This document shows positions 44,915 to 57,140 of a stretch of DNA of 64,000 nucleotides, in pieces (position 1 is the first letter of the stretch; every line of letters begins with the position of its first letter). Made by a program: the position numbers and the translations under genes. A model generated the notes under the pieces. That model saw nothing but the letters and a program-made list of their open reading frames with translations, made no database searches and was not told the DNA's origin. The DNA is from Oenanthe sinensis (lineage: Eukaryota; Streptophyta; Magnoliopsida; Apiales; Apiaceae): the NCBI GenBank assembly GCA_028671895.1, contig CM053807.1:51017903-51081902 (forward strand), written 5' to 3'.

Positions 44915-47900
44915 GAAATAAAAATTATTTAATACAAATAATTTTACTATATGGATAATAAATAATAAAAAATCGTCATCCTGAACTCTATCCATCACTA
45001 TTTTATACTTCTCTTTATCGTATATTTTTTTCATTCTTTTCTCTCAATTTTTCAATTTTTTTCTTTCATCATTTTTTCATTTACCTACATGCACAGACAT
45101 ATATAAATATTAAAACGACTAACTTGATTTTCACATTATTTATTTAAATACAATAACATAAATCTTTAACATATCTCTCTCAAAAAAACCCTATATCTCT
45201 TTATCAGTCACCCCTAATATTTTTTTAGGGTTTTCATCGATTTTCAACTGTATAAAACCACAATCCTTTTTTCTTTTTCATTTTCTTGATTGAACTCTTC
45301 TTTTCCTTCAATAAACTCTCATTTTTTTCGGATTTTATTTAATCTCTCATTGTCTTCTTGTGAGAGTTTGGTTTATTTTGATATTATTCATGTTCGGAAT
45401 CATAGATCTACGATATTTTTATGGTTTTGATTTTATGATAAAGGTTTTTACGAGATCGCGTCTACAATCGATTGCTCAAAACAGTTGCTTCATAGCAGGT
45501 ACATGTATTTATAACATCTTCAAAAAATCGTTTGGTTGGCTGTCTAAGAAAGAAGGATTTAACAACGACATGACTAAGCGATTGTTCAATTTTAATTATA
45601 TTTCTAGATGGTGTATGGTTTTTTATTATTGAATTGATCCCCTTCTTCAAAAAAACATAAATCTATATCAATACTCTTGAGCAGAAAATGTTCGATCTCT
45701 TTATAAATAATAAAGTATACAATCTTTATATTATTTGAAAGAAAAGACTAATTAAAAATTTGTATATATATATATATACATGTATTTGTACATATATGTG
45801 CACGTGTGTATGTTTATATACAGATTTATTCAATTTTAAATTAATATGAGTGAATGAAACAAATAACAATTTAAACTCTCCAATAATGAAAACTCGATCG
45901 GTCTTAAATTTAAGATTAATTCAGTAAATCAGCATGAATTAATAATATTTGTAATGATTTTGGTTGTTTTTCGGAGATATTAGTTGATTTTGATTTGATA
46001 CTTTTTGGTCGATTTTAAGTTGTTGATTTAGGAATTTTAACTGATTTTATTGGATAATGAAAATTTTGGAATTAAATACTTAATTAATTCTAGTTGAATT
46101 TACTTATTTTATTAGATTATGTTTTGATTCTTCATGAGTAAAATGAGTTAAATTGAAATATGTCATTAGTATAAAATTAATGTAATTTGTTATGCATTTA
46201 AGTATGAATTTATTTATATTAAAATTTAAAATTATATTTGCAGTTAATTTTAATTGCACCCGATTTTAAATATGGTTGTAAAATTGCAAATGATATTTTC
46301 ATACCATTCCTATTTTTTCAAATTTTTAAAAAATTAAAAAGTATGTTTGGGAAAAAAAATCTAATAATAAGTATTTTTAAAAAAACCCTATTTTTCATTA
46401 GATAATACTATATTTTAACCCGTGTGATAAACGGATATTTTGTTTTATTAATTAAATTATTTATTTTTAAATTACTAATATTTTTATAATTTTAAAAAGT
46501 TTGAATATATTATAATTGTATTAGTTTTTAAAATTATCCAAGTTATATATTTTTACATTAACCGAATTAAATATAAATAAGAAAAATATTAAATATTAAA
46601 AAAATATGCATATCACACAAAATATAAATTTATATTATTAATATATAAATATGTAAATTTTTGTGAACAAAATATTATCAAAATAAAATTTTATTATATC
46701 AAACATATGTTTAATATATTTAATATTATACATATTACATTTAAATATATTTTTGATAATATCTCTATTATGTTTATTTTATATAAAATCTAATAGATAT
46801 TATGGTATATGAGATATAATATGTATATTTTAATAATATGATAATATAATTATTCATTTGAATAAATTTTTTTATGTTATTAGATTTTCAGTAGTATAAT
46901 ATTAATTACAAATTATAAATAATTATATAATATATATAATTTAAACATTGCATCAATAAATAATGGATGTTACAGATTTAAACTTTAAATTAATATTAAA
47001 AAATAAAACGATACATAACAATTAACGTCATAATAATTTTTACATTCCACTTTTTCATACTAATATATGACATGTTCTTCATTGAACCAAATATATTATT
47101 TCATATTAATATTTAACGTGTGTTATGTCAATTCAACTTGTGTAATAACATTCTTTTAAAAATATAAATGACTTTTAATTATAAAAACAGTTAATTGTAG
47201 TTCTTATTTATTAAAAATTAATTCAATATAATTTTCTCATATATATATAAATTGATTAATTTTAAAAACATGTGTTAATATTAATTTATATCATTTTAAT
47301 TTGATTTATTTTATTTATAAAATAACATGATTCAAAGTATGTGATAACGTGTTTTTGATATAGTATTATATATAATATAGTAACAAAATAAAATGTGTGC
47401 GTAAAACCATAATATTATCTTTATTTTAATATAATAATAATGTTTGATATATGATATATGTCTATATAAATCTAATATAGAGTTAAAGGTGATTTTGTAA
47501 GCTTCTCGTGGGCGGTAAAATCATCCAACTATGACATCTGAAACTCAAAATATGACTCAAACAATATATGCCGTGTAAGTAACATAATAATTACGAACTT
47601 TCTTTTTAATTTAACTCTAAAATTGCTCTTTAAATTCAAATTTATATTTTACTAAGATATCTAATAGAGTTTGAGTTATAATCTGAAGCGAGGTCACGAA
47701 AATTATAGTTATTAAGAATCTTAATAATAATTATAACTTATAAATAATTAGTATATAATATTATGTTGTTATTAAGAATCAATACACTTGGTAGTATTTG
47801 AATAAGATCCCTCTTACTTTGTTATTATATACTAGTTTATAACTCGTGCAAAACATTAATAAATTTTTATTAATAAAAAGAGTTTCAAATATATTAGAAA

Positions 47901-48530
47901 ATATTTTAATTAAAAATTAAATAAAAGATTATGTTTTAATATATATAAAATATTAATATAATTTTAATATTCAAAATTTTTTATTATAAAATTAAAATTT
48001 TAAATAAATTAAAGTGTTTGTGCGATGAGAAAATTGAAACATGCTATTAGATGTGAGTACAACTCTATATTTTAATTAAAAAAGAAATTCGTTTAGAGTG
48101 ATATAATATAAAAGTATATATAATATAAATAGAGCACAATAATAAAATTTAATTAATATAAATATAATAATAATATTATTTTAATATTAATAAAATTTAA
48201 TTAATGAATTATGATATTAAATAAATTAAAGAGGTTGATTAATGAGAAAATTAAAACATGATTATTTATTGATTAAAAGAAAATGTTTAAAATTGTGTAG
48301 GAGATACATGCATATTTGAATTTGAATGGACACAAAATGACCAGACCGGTGACGGAACAAACAAGATTTTAATAATATAGTTTAGATAGGATATAATAAG
48401 TATTCACTTACGTCCAAGAAAATTAAGGCGGTTACAAAAATTATTTACTGGAATAAACGGTTTATACATTTTTACCCCGTCGGCTACCAAAAGTAAACCG
48501 AGAAGTATTTATCTTTGACCTGTCTAATAC
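44915..48530. other. AT-rich intergenic DNA between divergent genes
   Basis: No gene recognised. The region between the start of CNOT11 (minus) and the putative leader of the SMR gene (plus) is extremely A/T-rich with short simple runs (TATATATA at about 45768). Long stretches such as 46300-48300 consist of repeated TTTTAATAT-type words, probably decayed MITEs. Confidence 0.4.
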
Positions 48531-48539
48531 CACAGCGGC

Positions 48540-48832
48540 AGAGCCCCTCCATCCTATTCCTCTCTATCTATGTAACAATCTTTATCTGTATCTATATCTA
48601 TACATTATAAACCAAAACCTTTCTGCAAAATTAATCAAATCCTCATATATTTACTCAGTTATTATTATATGGATTTTATATGTAGAGGTTCATATACATC
48701 ATCATCTTCATCAAAATCTTTGTTTTTGTTTCAAACTTTGTTGTCTCTTTTCCTCATATTCAATCCGTGGATGCAAAGACGCCATTTTTATACCATTATT
48801 TAGAGTTTTTTGCCAAGTGATTCAAATTTGAG
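48540..48832 (+). other. Putative 5' leader exon of the SMR gene
   Basis: A pyrimidine-rich, CTC-containing stretch (CCTCTCTATCTATG, CTTTTCCTCATATTC) with leader-like composition ends at CAAATTTGAG, followed by a good donor GTATGTGG (48833). The next matching acceptor upstream of an ATG is at 61628. If they are joined, the first intron is about 12.8 kb. No transcript evidence is available. Confidence 0.3.
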
Positions 48833-49458
48833 GTATGTGGTTTTTAATTTTTGATTAAAGTTTGTATTTTTATGTTGCTTGTATTTTCTTGTTTTTATTT
48901 GGTTATTAAAGTTGACTTCTTTACTTTTTGTGGGCGTGTAGAATCTTTTTGATTGAGCTTTGTTTTTGGTTTTGTTGCTAGATTTTTGTTGTTTTTGTCA
49001 TGTTCTTTTGTGTGTTTTGAGGGTAGATATTATGATGCTGCATTATTCTGTATGCTTGAACTCGAAGAAATTTAATTTTTTGCCCGAAAGTTATAATCTT
49101 GATGGCACAGTGTATGATGTTGATGTGGGAATTAGAAGCTTATTGGCCTTTGATAACAAATAATTTCAAAGAACTTCTGGTTGTCTTAGTCAGAGGATAG
49201 TCCCCGCCCCGGGGTAAGTTTTAGGCAGATGTTACCTTGCGGATTCGAAAAATAAACAAGGAGAGTTTTGGGTAGATGGGTTACCAGTGATAGGAAGAAC
49301 AATCTTAAATAGTTATTAAGGAGCTTATTTTCATCGAGATGGCATACAAACCTTTAGTGAAGATTGAAGGATATAAGTAAAGAACTAGCATTTTAGTAAG
49401 GATCGTAAGAGAAACAGTTGCAGCGAGTCAGCGACTACTTCCTAATGGTCCGTAATTG

Positions 49459-49463
49459 GTTTC
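49459..49463. repeat. Target-site duplication, left (GTTTC)
   Basis: GTTTC, identical to 52404-52408. Confidence 0.8.
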
Positions 49464-49688
49464 TGTTGTGCCATAATATAGCATAAGCCCATAGAATGTA
49501 TTAATAAGAGATTTTATATAAATGTAAGCCCATGAGGCCCATAAGAAATGTTCTATAAATACAAAGCTTTACCCACAAAGAAGAAAGAAGAGGATGGGCA
49601 AGCTAGAATAGCTTAGAGAGAGAAACTCTTCATTTGTATATTTATATTTGATATCAATAAAAGCATTCAATTATATTTATCCTTATCA
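49464..49688 (+). repeat. 5' LTR of the non-autonomous element
   Basis: 225 bp with TGTTGTGCCATAATATAGC at the start and TTATCCTTATCA at the end. A TATA-like CTATAAATACAAAG lies near 49552. Confidence 0.85.
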
Positions 49689-50039
49689 TTTGGCGCTAGA
49701 AGGAGCTCTTAGTTATTTCTAAATTGCTAATCAAAGGTCAGATCTAGTAAATCGGAGCACCGTACACCTTTTATTACATAACTTCAGGGATTATGACCTT
49801 TGACATTCCGATCAGCAGCTGCTTGTAAGGAGGGAAAGAGACTGTCAATTGGCCGCCAATTCTTTGAGTCTTCATTCGTTCATAATCAAGTATGTTTTCT
49901 TATTCCCTTTAATCCTTCTTCATCTCTTTTTATTGTAAAGTCTTCGTCGGTATGACATCAAGTATATCAATGAAGTATATTTTAAAGGTTCTGTGTGGAA
50001 TAGTTACCACGTCAAAGAATTCGATATCATCAAAAGACA

Positions 50040-51990
50040 TCATCGTGAGGTCAAAATGAGCTCAAAATCAAGACCCACACAAGGTCAAACTCCACGCCAT
50101 CATGAGGACAGAATAAGGTCACATGAGACCATCATGAGGTCAAAATAAGGTCATCCTGAGGTCAAAATGAGCTCAAAATCAAGACTCACACAAGGTCAAA
50201 CTTCACGCCAACATGAGGACATAATAAGGTCACCATGAGACCATCTTGAGGTCAAAACGAGCTCAAAATCATGGCCACATGAGGCCAAACTCCACGCCAT
50301 CATGAGGTCAAAATAAGGTCATCGTGAGACCATCTTGAGGTCAAAATGAGCTCAAAATCAAGATCCACACGAGGTCAAACTCCACGTCATCATGAGATCA
50401 AAATAAGGTCACCGTGAGATCAACTTGAGGTCGAAACGAGCTCAAAATCAAAACCCACACGGGATCAAACTCCATGCCATCATGAGGTCAAAATAAGATC
50501 ATCGTGAGACCAATTCGAGGTCAAAACGAGCTCAAAATCAAGACCACACGAGGTCAAACTCCACGCCATCATGAGGTCAAAATAAGGTCACCGTGAGATC
50601 AACTTGAGGTTGAAATGAGCTCAAATCAAGACCCACACGGGGTCAAACTCCACGCCATCGTGAGGTCAAAATAAGGTCATCGTGAGACCAACTTTAGGTC
50701 AAAACGAGCTCAAAATCAAAACCCAGATGAGGTCAAACTCCACACCATCACGGGGACAAAATAAGGTCATTGTGAGACCATCTTGAGGTCAAACGAGCTC
50801 AAAATCATGACCACACGAGGTCAAACTCCACGCCATCATGAGGTCAAAATAAGTTCATCGTGAGACCAACTTGAGGTCAAAACGAGCTCAAAATCAAATC
50901 AAGACCCTCACGAGGTCAAAACTCACGCCATCACGAGGTAAAAATCTACATCGTGACGAGCTCAAAATCATGACCCTCACGAGATCAAAATTTACATCAT
51001 ACATGCTCAAAATCAAAATCCTCGCGAGGTCAAAATTCACTCCATCACGAGGTAAAAATCTACATCATGACGAGCTCAAAATCAAGACCCTCACGAGTTC
51101 AAAATCCACGCCATCACGAGGTAAAAATCTACATCATCACGAACTCAAAATCAAAACCTTTACGATGTCAAAATGAGGTGATCGTGAGACTACATTGAGG
51201 TCATAATAAGGTCACGGGACCCTTACAAGGTCAAAATGCAGCGTATCACGAGATCAAAATCGAGACTACCTTGAGGTCAAAATCTATCATCACGAGTTCA
51301 AAATGATGCCATCACGAACTCAAAATCATAACCTTGACGAGGTCAAAAGGAGGTCATCGTGAGACCACATTGAAGTCATAATAAGGTCACAAGATCCTTA
51401 GGAGGTCAAAAGGAGACCATCACAAGATCAAAAATGAGACTACCTTGAGGTCAAAATCTATCATCACGAGGTCAAAATGAGGTCATCACGAACTTAAAAT
51501 CAAGACCTTCACGAGGTCAAAATGAGGTCATCGTGAGACCACATTGATGTCATATTAAGGTCACGATACCCTTAGGAGGTCAAAATGAGACCATCACGAG
51601 ATCAAAAATGAGACTAACTTGAGGTTGAAATTATCATCGTGAGGTCGAAATGAAGCCCTAACGATGTCAAAAATGAGTCTACTTTGATGTCAAAATCTAT
51701 ATCATCCCGAGGTCAAAAATTGAGATCACTATGAGGTCGAAATGAGGCCATCATGAGGTTAAAATGAGGTCAAAATCGAAATTACTACAAGATCAAAATC
51801 TAGACTCTCACGAGGTCAAAATTTATGACATCACGAGGTCAAAACGTTGCGTGTCACGAGATCAAAATTGAGACCGTCACAAGGTCAAAATGCAGACCCT
51901 TGTGAGGTCAAAACGAGGTCAAAAGTGAGAACATTACAAGGTAAAACGAGGTCAAAATCTAGTCATCGTAAGGTCAAAATCTATATCATC
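50040..51990 (+). repeat. Degenerate tandem array of GAGGTCAAAAT-type units
   Basis: About 1.95 kb built from variants of GAGGTCAAAATGAGCTCAAA, TCAAGACCCACACGAGGTCA and CCATCATGAGGTCAAAATAA, with a higher-order period of roughly 120 bp in the left half and about 60 bp around 50900-51170. Open frames inside (for example the repetitive TRSK / TPSRGKNLH frame at 50871-51176) are by-products of the repeat and are not called as genes. Confidence 0.85.
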
Positions 51991-52183
51991 AAGAGGAAAA
52001 TGATAAATAAAAAAAGGTACCCAAATATAATTTGCAGGGCTCGAGGAAGTGAAAGTACAAACTGACAAAGGATGATCCGGCAAAGGTGGACCGCACACGC
52101 GTATAATAAACAAGACAAAAGGAGTTCAACTTGACAAACATTTGACATTTGAAGATCTCAATCAACAAACGAGAAGGGACGAA

Positions 52184-52403
52184 TGTTGTGTCATAATATA
52201 GCATAAGCCCATAAAATGTATTAATAAGAGATTTTATATAAATGTAAGCCCATGAGGCTCATAAGAAATGTTCTATAAATACAAAGCTTTACCCACAAAG
52301 AAGAGGATGGGCAAGTTAGAATAGCTTAGAGAGAGAGAAACTATCCATTTGTATATTTATATTTGATATCAATAAAAGCATTCAATTATATTTATACTTA
52401 TCA
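52184..52403 (+). repeat. 3' LTR of the non-autonomous element
   Basis: 220 bp copy of 49464-49688. Confidence 0.85.
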
Positions 52404-52408
52404 GTTTC
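52404..52408. repeat. Target-site duplication, right (GTTTC)
   Basis: GTTTC, matching 49459-49463. Confidence 0.8.
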
Positions 52409-52427
52409 AGTCCTACTTCTAATTGTC

Positions 52428-52476
52428 TATGAGTAGGTTTACTCTGCAGCAGACTCAGTTATATTCGAACCCCTTT
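52428..52476 (+). repeat. Inverted duplicate, copy A
   Basis: GTCTATGAGTAGGTTTACTC with TGCAGCAGACTCAGTTATAT is the reverse complement (few mismatches) of about 54930-54977, on the far side of the plastid insert. Confidence 0.8.
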
Positions 52477-52589
52477 ATTTATGTCTAGTTGATCCTGATT
52501 CAACATTAGAAGTATATTGATTTTTCCCCAATAACCGAATAATTTTGTCTGTAAATACTGCACATTTGATTCTGTTATTCCTAAGAACA

Positions 52590-53690
52590 ATGTCAATATT
52601 TGGAGAAGGGGGGGTTGAATACAAATATTAAAATTTTTTAATATTTGTTCTTGATATTTGAAAGTTTAACAGAATATGTTTGAACAAACAACTGAAAATT
52701 AGAATGAACAAAGAGAGATTTAAAAATTACTGATGGATTGATTTTTCCATCAGATATATATTTTTGCTCAATGTTCCTAGGTTAAAGATAACCTAGCTTC
52801 GTTTTTACAAAGTTAGAAAGAATCAACTGATCTTACAATGTGCTCTTGAGCTTGATCAGTTGATTGTAGAAATATTGTCTAACTTTATATATATCTAACA
52901 ATGCTATTACACTTGTTTATATACTACAAGTGTATTTTACAATTCCTATTCTAGGATTGTTTCTATCTGTCACTCTTTTTCCTTTTTCCTTTTTAGGAAA
53001 ACAGACTTGAAAGACAACTACTGATTGAGTCTTCACAGCCACCCTAGGCTGTCTTCCATATGTGTGCTTTTGTTCTCTGGATCTACAACTGATAGACTTT
53101 CTGTGTTGTCACAATCAATTGATAATTTGCTGTTAAGCATATCAATTGATTCATCCTTTAATCCATCAACTGATGTTCTTCTTCGATTGATCTTTACATC
53201 CATCGATTGATAAGAAATGACTTATCGACTGATAAATGATATCGATCGATATATATCAATCGATGGGTCTTCACATTAGTTGATGGTTTTCAATTCCCGA
53301 CTTGGCTTCTTCAATTGATCTCTCATCTGTTGAGGCTTCAATATCAATTGATCATCCTTCACTTGTGCAATTTCCTGTCTTCAAATAATTATAATTTGAC
53401 AGTTTAATTTACACATCAATTGATGATCTATATCAATCGACTCTAACATCAATTGATAAGAATAATATCAATTGATTTACACCTTATCGATTGAAATAGA
53501 TTAAGTACACCTATGCTACAGTCCAAACTATCAGTTGACTCATATAACATTTCAACTGATAAATGGTTTGCTGATCAATTGATATTGATAAATTTCATAT
53601 CAATTGATCAGTTACATAAAACAAAATTTCTATGATTCTAAGATTAATGTTATCATCAAATTACATGTAGATTCCTAACAGATTCCATCC
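52590..53690. repeat. Segment rich in the palindromic word ATCAATTGAT
   Basis: The segment begins near GGAGAAGGGGGGGTTGAAT, a start seen in plant repeats. From 53110 to 53610 ATCAATTGAT, or close forms (ATCGATTGAT, ATCAACTGAT, ATCGATCGAT), occurs well over a dozen times. No coding frame. It could be sub-terminal protein-binding repeats of a non-autonomous DNA transposon. Confidence 0.5.
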
Positions 53691-53857
53691 ATAAATATAT
53701 TTTCTTCCTTGTGAGTTCTAATCTCAATAAGAATGCTAGTTCTTACTGTTCATATATTATGATATGAATATACCACACTAATTCGTTATGTATGGATGAT
53801 GAGATTTCATTGATATAGAGCCAATTCCAATAGACTTATTGGAGGGTCCCATTGGCG

Positions 53858-53931
53858 TGCATCCAGTAGGAATTGAACCTACAAATTCACCAATTATGAG
53901 TTGGGCGCTTTAACCATTCAGCCATGGATGC
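53858..53931 (-). tRNA. trnI-CAU: trnI-CAU (plastid-derived, nuclear copy)
   Basis: 74 nt on the minus strand: acceptor stem GCATCCA...TGGATGC, D-arm GGCTGAATGGTTAAAGC, anticodon loop CTCATAA, T-arm GTAGGTTCAATTCCTAC. In plastids the CAU anticodon is modified to lysidine to read AUA. In the nucleus it is unlikely to be expressed from its own context. Confidence 0.85.
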
Positions 53932-54019
53932 TTAACGGGGATCCTCGTACATGGTGAATAACCAAATTCCAATTGAAACAAAATCTTTAGAATAAATCAA
54001 TGCAATTTAGGAGGAATCA

Positions 54020-54935
54020 ATGAAAGGACATCAATTCAAATTCTGGATTTTTGAATTGAGAGAGATCAAGAATTCTCACTATTTCTTAGATTCATGGACC
54101 CAATTCAATTCAGTGGGATCTTTCATTCACATTTTTTTCCACCAAGAACATTTTATAAAACTTTTTGACCCCCGAATTTGGAGTATCCTACTTTCACGCG
54201 ATTCGCAGGGTTCAACAAGCAATCGATATTTCACGATCAAGGGTGTAATACTCTTTGTAGTAGCGGTCCTTATATATCGTATTAAAAGTCGAAATATGGT
54301 CGAAAGAATTTTTTTTTATTTGATAGGGCTTCTTCCTATACATATGAATTCCATTGGACCCAGAAATGATACATTGGAAGAATCCGTTGGGTCTTGCAAT
54401 ATCAATAGGTTGATTGTTTCCCTCCCGTATCTTCCAAAAGGAAAAAAGATCTCTGAGAGTTGTTTCCTGAATCCGAAAGAGAGTACTTGGGTTGGGTTCT
54501 CCCAATAACTAAAAAGTGTAGCATGCATGAATCTAACTGGGGTTCGCGGTGGTGGAGGAACTGGATCGGAAAAAAGAGGGATTCTAGCCAATTGAAAAGA
54601 TCTTCCGATCAATTCAGAGATCCTTTGGATTCCATTAGTAATGAGGATTCGGAATATCACACATTGATCAATCAAAGAGAGATTCAACAATTAAAAGAAA
54701 GATCGATTCTTTGGGATCCTTCCTTTCTTCAAACGGAACGAACAGAGATAGAATCAGACCGATTCTCGAAAAGCCTTTCTGGATATTCCTCAATGTCCCG
54801 GCTATTCACGAAACGTGATAAGCAGGTGATTAATCATCTGCTTCCAAAAGAAATCGAAGAATTTCTTGGGAAACCTACAAGATCCATTCGTTCTTTTTTC
54901 TCTGACAGATGGTCAGAACTTCATCCGGGTTCAAA
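54020..54935 (+). pseudogene. ycf2: ycf2 5' fragment (plastid-derived, broken)
   Basis: MKGHQFKFWIFELREIKNSH starts a clear Ycf2 N-terminus (a large plastid protein of the import-motor complex). Matching continues (GSFIHIFFHQEHFIKLFDP, IWSILLSRDSQGSTSNRY) to about 54488. There a 5-bp tandem duplication (GGGTT GGGTT, 54489-54498) shifts the frame. After the shift WGSRWWRNWIGKKRDSS joins directly to QLKRSSDQFRDPLDSISNED at about 54584. This is an internal deletion of roughly 200 codons relative to plastid Ycf2. It ends in LHPGSN at about 54935. The full protein is over 2000 residues, so only a small remnant is present. Confidence 0.88.
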
Positions 54936-54977
54936 TATAACTGAGTCTGCTACAGAGTAAACCTACTCATAGACAAT
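54930..54977 (+). repeat. Inverted duplicate, copy B
   Basis: ATATAACTGAGTCTGCTACA with GAGTAAACCTACTCATAGAC is the reverse complement of 52428-52476. It sits exactly at the right edge of the plastid insert. Confidence 0.8.
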
Positions 54978-55240
54978 TTGGAGACTAGAGAGATGCTATT
55001 GGTTTATTTATGCTTACGGATTAGCAAGCTAAACAAAGTGAATTGAATATATATTTGTTTGTTTGATATTTGGTTTCCCTCTCTTCGGTTAAATTCCAGT
55101 CATGAACAGAACTGTTTATCTATATGTTTGGTCTGGTTATGCAAGAAATTTTTATCTATATGTTTGGTCTGGTTATTAACATAACTTCAAATAATGATGA
55201 CAGGGATATCGACATGAATTTGCATAACGAGAGTGAGCAT
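54962..55240 (+). repeat. Palindromic element, left arm (outer part)
   Basis: CTATTGGTTTATTTATGCTT, CAAGCTAAACAAAGTGAATT, AGTCATGAACAGAACTGTTT and TGACAGGGATATCGACATGA are reverse complements of words at 61388-61040. The arm is interrupted at 55240 by the Gypsy-type element and resumes at 60781. Internal TATCTATATGTTTGGTCTGG repeats are present. Confidence 0.75.
55236..55240. repeat. Gypsy-type element target-site duplication, left (AGCAT)
   Basis: AGCAT, identical to 60776-60780. Confidence 0.85.
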
Positions 55241-56089
55241 TGTTTTAGCCAGATTTTTCGGGGTTAATAGCTAAGTCTCTTTGATTTTATGATTGGAGGA
55301 CAAGTAATAAAGTAGTTGGACATGTGCAGAAAAGTAAAGAAAAGAACAAGAACACAAGCCATTTTGGTGACGCGGAAAACCCCCGTTGAGAGGTAAAAAC
55401 CGCGGGTGGGAATGACCCAGCCAAGATTATCTACTATAATTGTAATTGAGACGAAGTACAAGTGATTTGAATGAAGAAAAATACATGAACTGCCTACTCG
55501 TCGACTATGCAGCAGCTACTCGTCGACTATGCAGCTGTTACCCGTCGGCTGTATGTATTGTGTGTATATCATTCTGGTCTTCTTCCCCTCCCTTTATCCA
55601 TCTCTTTAATCATATTTATAATGTGTTTTTCTCCTCCTTCGTGATCCTGTTTTCATGCCACAACTCCTGATCACGTTCCTTGAATTATGGGATCGTTTCC
55701 TTATCTTCTCATGTGATTGAATTGTAGTTGAATTAGGATTCTTATCCTTTCCTGAAAATTCGCCCGTCGAGTATACTCAGTCTTACCCGTCGAGACCTGG
55801 TCTACCCGTCAGCCTGTCTAGTTCCTATTTTAAAGGATCCTTAATAATTATCAATATAATTAATAATTATCCATCTATAATTGAATAATTCAACTGATAT
55901 TGAATTATTAATGAATAATGCTGATAAATATAACCAAATAATTCGTGGGTCGTCCAAACAATGTATACTCGTCAGTTTACTCGTCAGCTCGTCGACTATG
56001 TTGCTACTCGTCAGCTCGTCCATGCAGTCGTCAATAGAGTTTTTCACCCGTCAATACAAACCTGGACGTGTAAAAATCTGGTACAAACA
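55241..56089 (-). repeat. Gypsy-type 3' LTR (leftward element)
   Basis: 849 bp, starts TGTTTTAGCC and ends GGTACAAACA on the plus strand. Contains repeated ACTCGTCGACTATG and CCCGTC words. Confidence 0.9.
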
Positions 56090-56934
56090 ATTGCCCCTAA
56101 TTTTATTGGGTGAAGACATACAACCAATAAAATTCTTCTTCATCTCGAATATTATCTCGTTGTTGTTGGTTGCATATTTGTAGTCGTCCATTTAATCAAA
56201 ATGGCTTGTTGACAGGTTCATGTGATTCCTTAGCTCGTCGTAGTAATATGCCACTTGTAATATGTGATTTGTTGTGTGTAGTTGACAACTTGTAATATGT
56301 ATTTCGTCAAATGTAACTTGTCGAGTGTGACTTGTAACTCGTCACACGTAATTCATAACTTGTCGATGTAACACGTGACATGTAGTCGAGATTTGTAATT
56401 GTAGTGCATAATAGGGATTATTGAGCCTTGATGTCGTAATGTCAAAGATGTTTGGAAGGCCAATCTCATGTGAGACATGAGCCACGACCATAATACTTGT
56501 TTCATAAGCGTAGCTCGTAGTCGTAATTATTTCAACTTGCAGTTGAAATACGTAGATGCATATACGTAGCTTGTAATCATGAAATGTAACCATAATGTGC
56601 AATACATATTCGAGATTCGTGAATGTGACATATACCATGTCGATGTAACTTGTAGTCATAATATATGAAATGTCGTAGACTTGTAACATGTAACATGTCG
56701 ACGAGATGTATAACTTGTAATTGTAATATGTCAAAATGACTTGCAATTCGTAAAATGCCAATGAGACATGTAATTCATAAAACGTCGTGTCAATGTGATA
56801 CATAAGCTTTTCACGCCGTATGTCAATGTGAAAACTATTTGTAATATGTCGTATGTCAATGTGACATGTAAATTGTATCACATCGTATGTCGAATGTAAT
56901 CATAATATTTATTCGTCACATGTAATATGTGTTA

Positions 56935-57140
56935 TATACGTCGATTGTATATCGTCACTTGTCGTAAATTGTCATTCGTCGATTGTATATCGTCACTTGT
57001 CGTAAATTGTCATTCGTCGATTGTATATCGTCACTTGTCGTAAATTGTCATTCGTCGATTGTATATCGTCACTTGTCGTAAATTGTCATTCGTCGATTGT
57101 ATATCGTCACTTGTCGTAAATTGTCATTCGTCGATTGTAA
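56935..57140. repeat. 38-bp tandem repeat (~5 copies)
   Basis: The unit starts GTCGATTGTATATCGTCACT and continues TGTCGTAAATTGTCATTC. About five nearly identical copies lie inside the Gypsy-type element. Confidence 0.9.

Larger units (their letters stand above)
49464..52403 (+). mobile_element. Non-autonomous LTR retrotransposon filled with tandem repeats
   Basis: 2940 bp. The LTRs are 49464-49688 (225 bp) and 52184-52403 (220 bp), starting TGTTGTG and ending CTTATCA. They differ by about seven substitutions plus a 7-bp and a 2-bp indel, so this element is older than the Copia and Gypsy copies here. GTTTC duplications flank it. The primer site TGGCGCTAGAAGGAGC follows the left LTR, as in Ty3/Gypsy (Tat-like) elements. 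There is no gag or pol; about 1.95 kb of the interior is a degenerate tandem array. It needs a helper for mobility. Confidence 0.85.
53690..54935. other. Nuclear plastid insert (NUPT): rpl23-trnI spacer, trnI-CAU, start of ycf2
   Basis: About 1.25 kb in plastid inverted-repeat order. A spacer (GTTCTAATCTCAATAAGAAT ... ATGATATGAATATACCACAC) is followed by trnI-CAU on the minus strand and the 5' part of ycf2 on the plus strand. It is well preserved but carries lesions (see ycf2). The right end is at about 54935, where similarity passes into the inverted host duplicate through the shared word GGGTTCAAAT. Confidence 0.85.

Noticed and set aside
45360..45632. 90-codon plus-strand ORF in intergenic DNA
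   Set aside because: Composition follows the AT-rich background; no family similarity.
50871..51176. 101-codon repetitive frame as a repeat protein gene
   Set aside because: It arises from the GAGGTCAAAAT array; neighbouring units shift frame, and nothing supports translation.
50040..51990. CRISPR-like array
   Set aside because: Plant DNA; repeats are degenerate and contiguous with no unique spacers, inside an LTR element.
56342..56881. 179-codon minus-strand open frame in the Gypsy-type element
   Set aside because: Tyr/His/Ile-rich low-complexity product of the repetitive TGTAA/CGTAA sequence, with no gag or pol motif.
56935..57140. CRISPR-like array of 38-bp repeats
   Set aside because: Pure tandem repeat without spacers in a retrotransposon.
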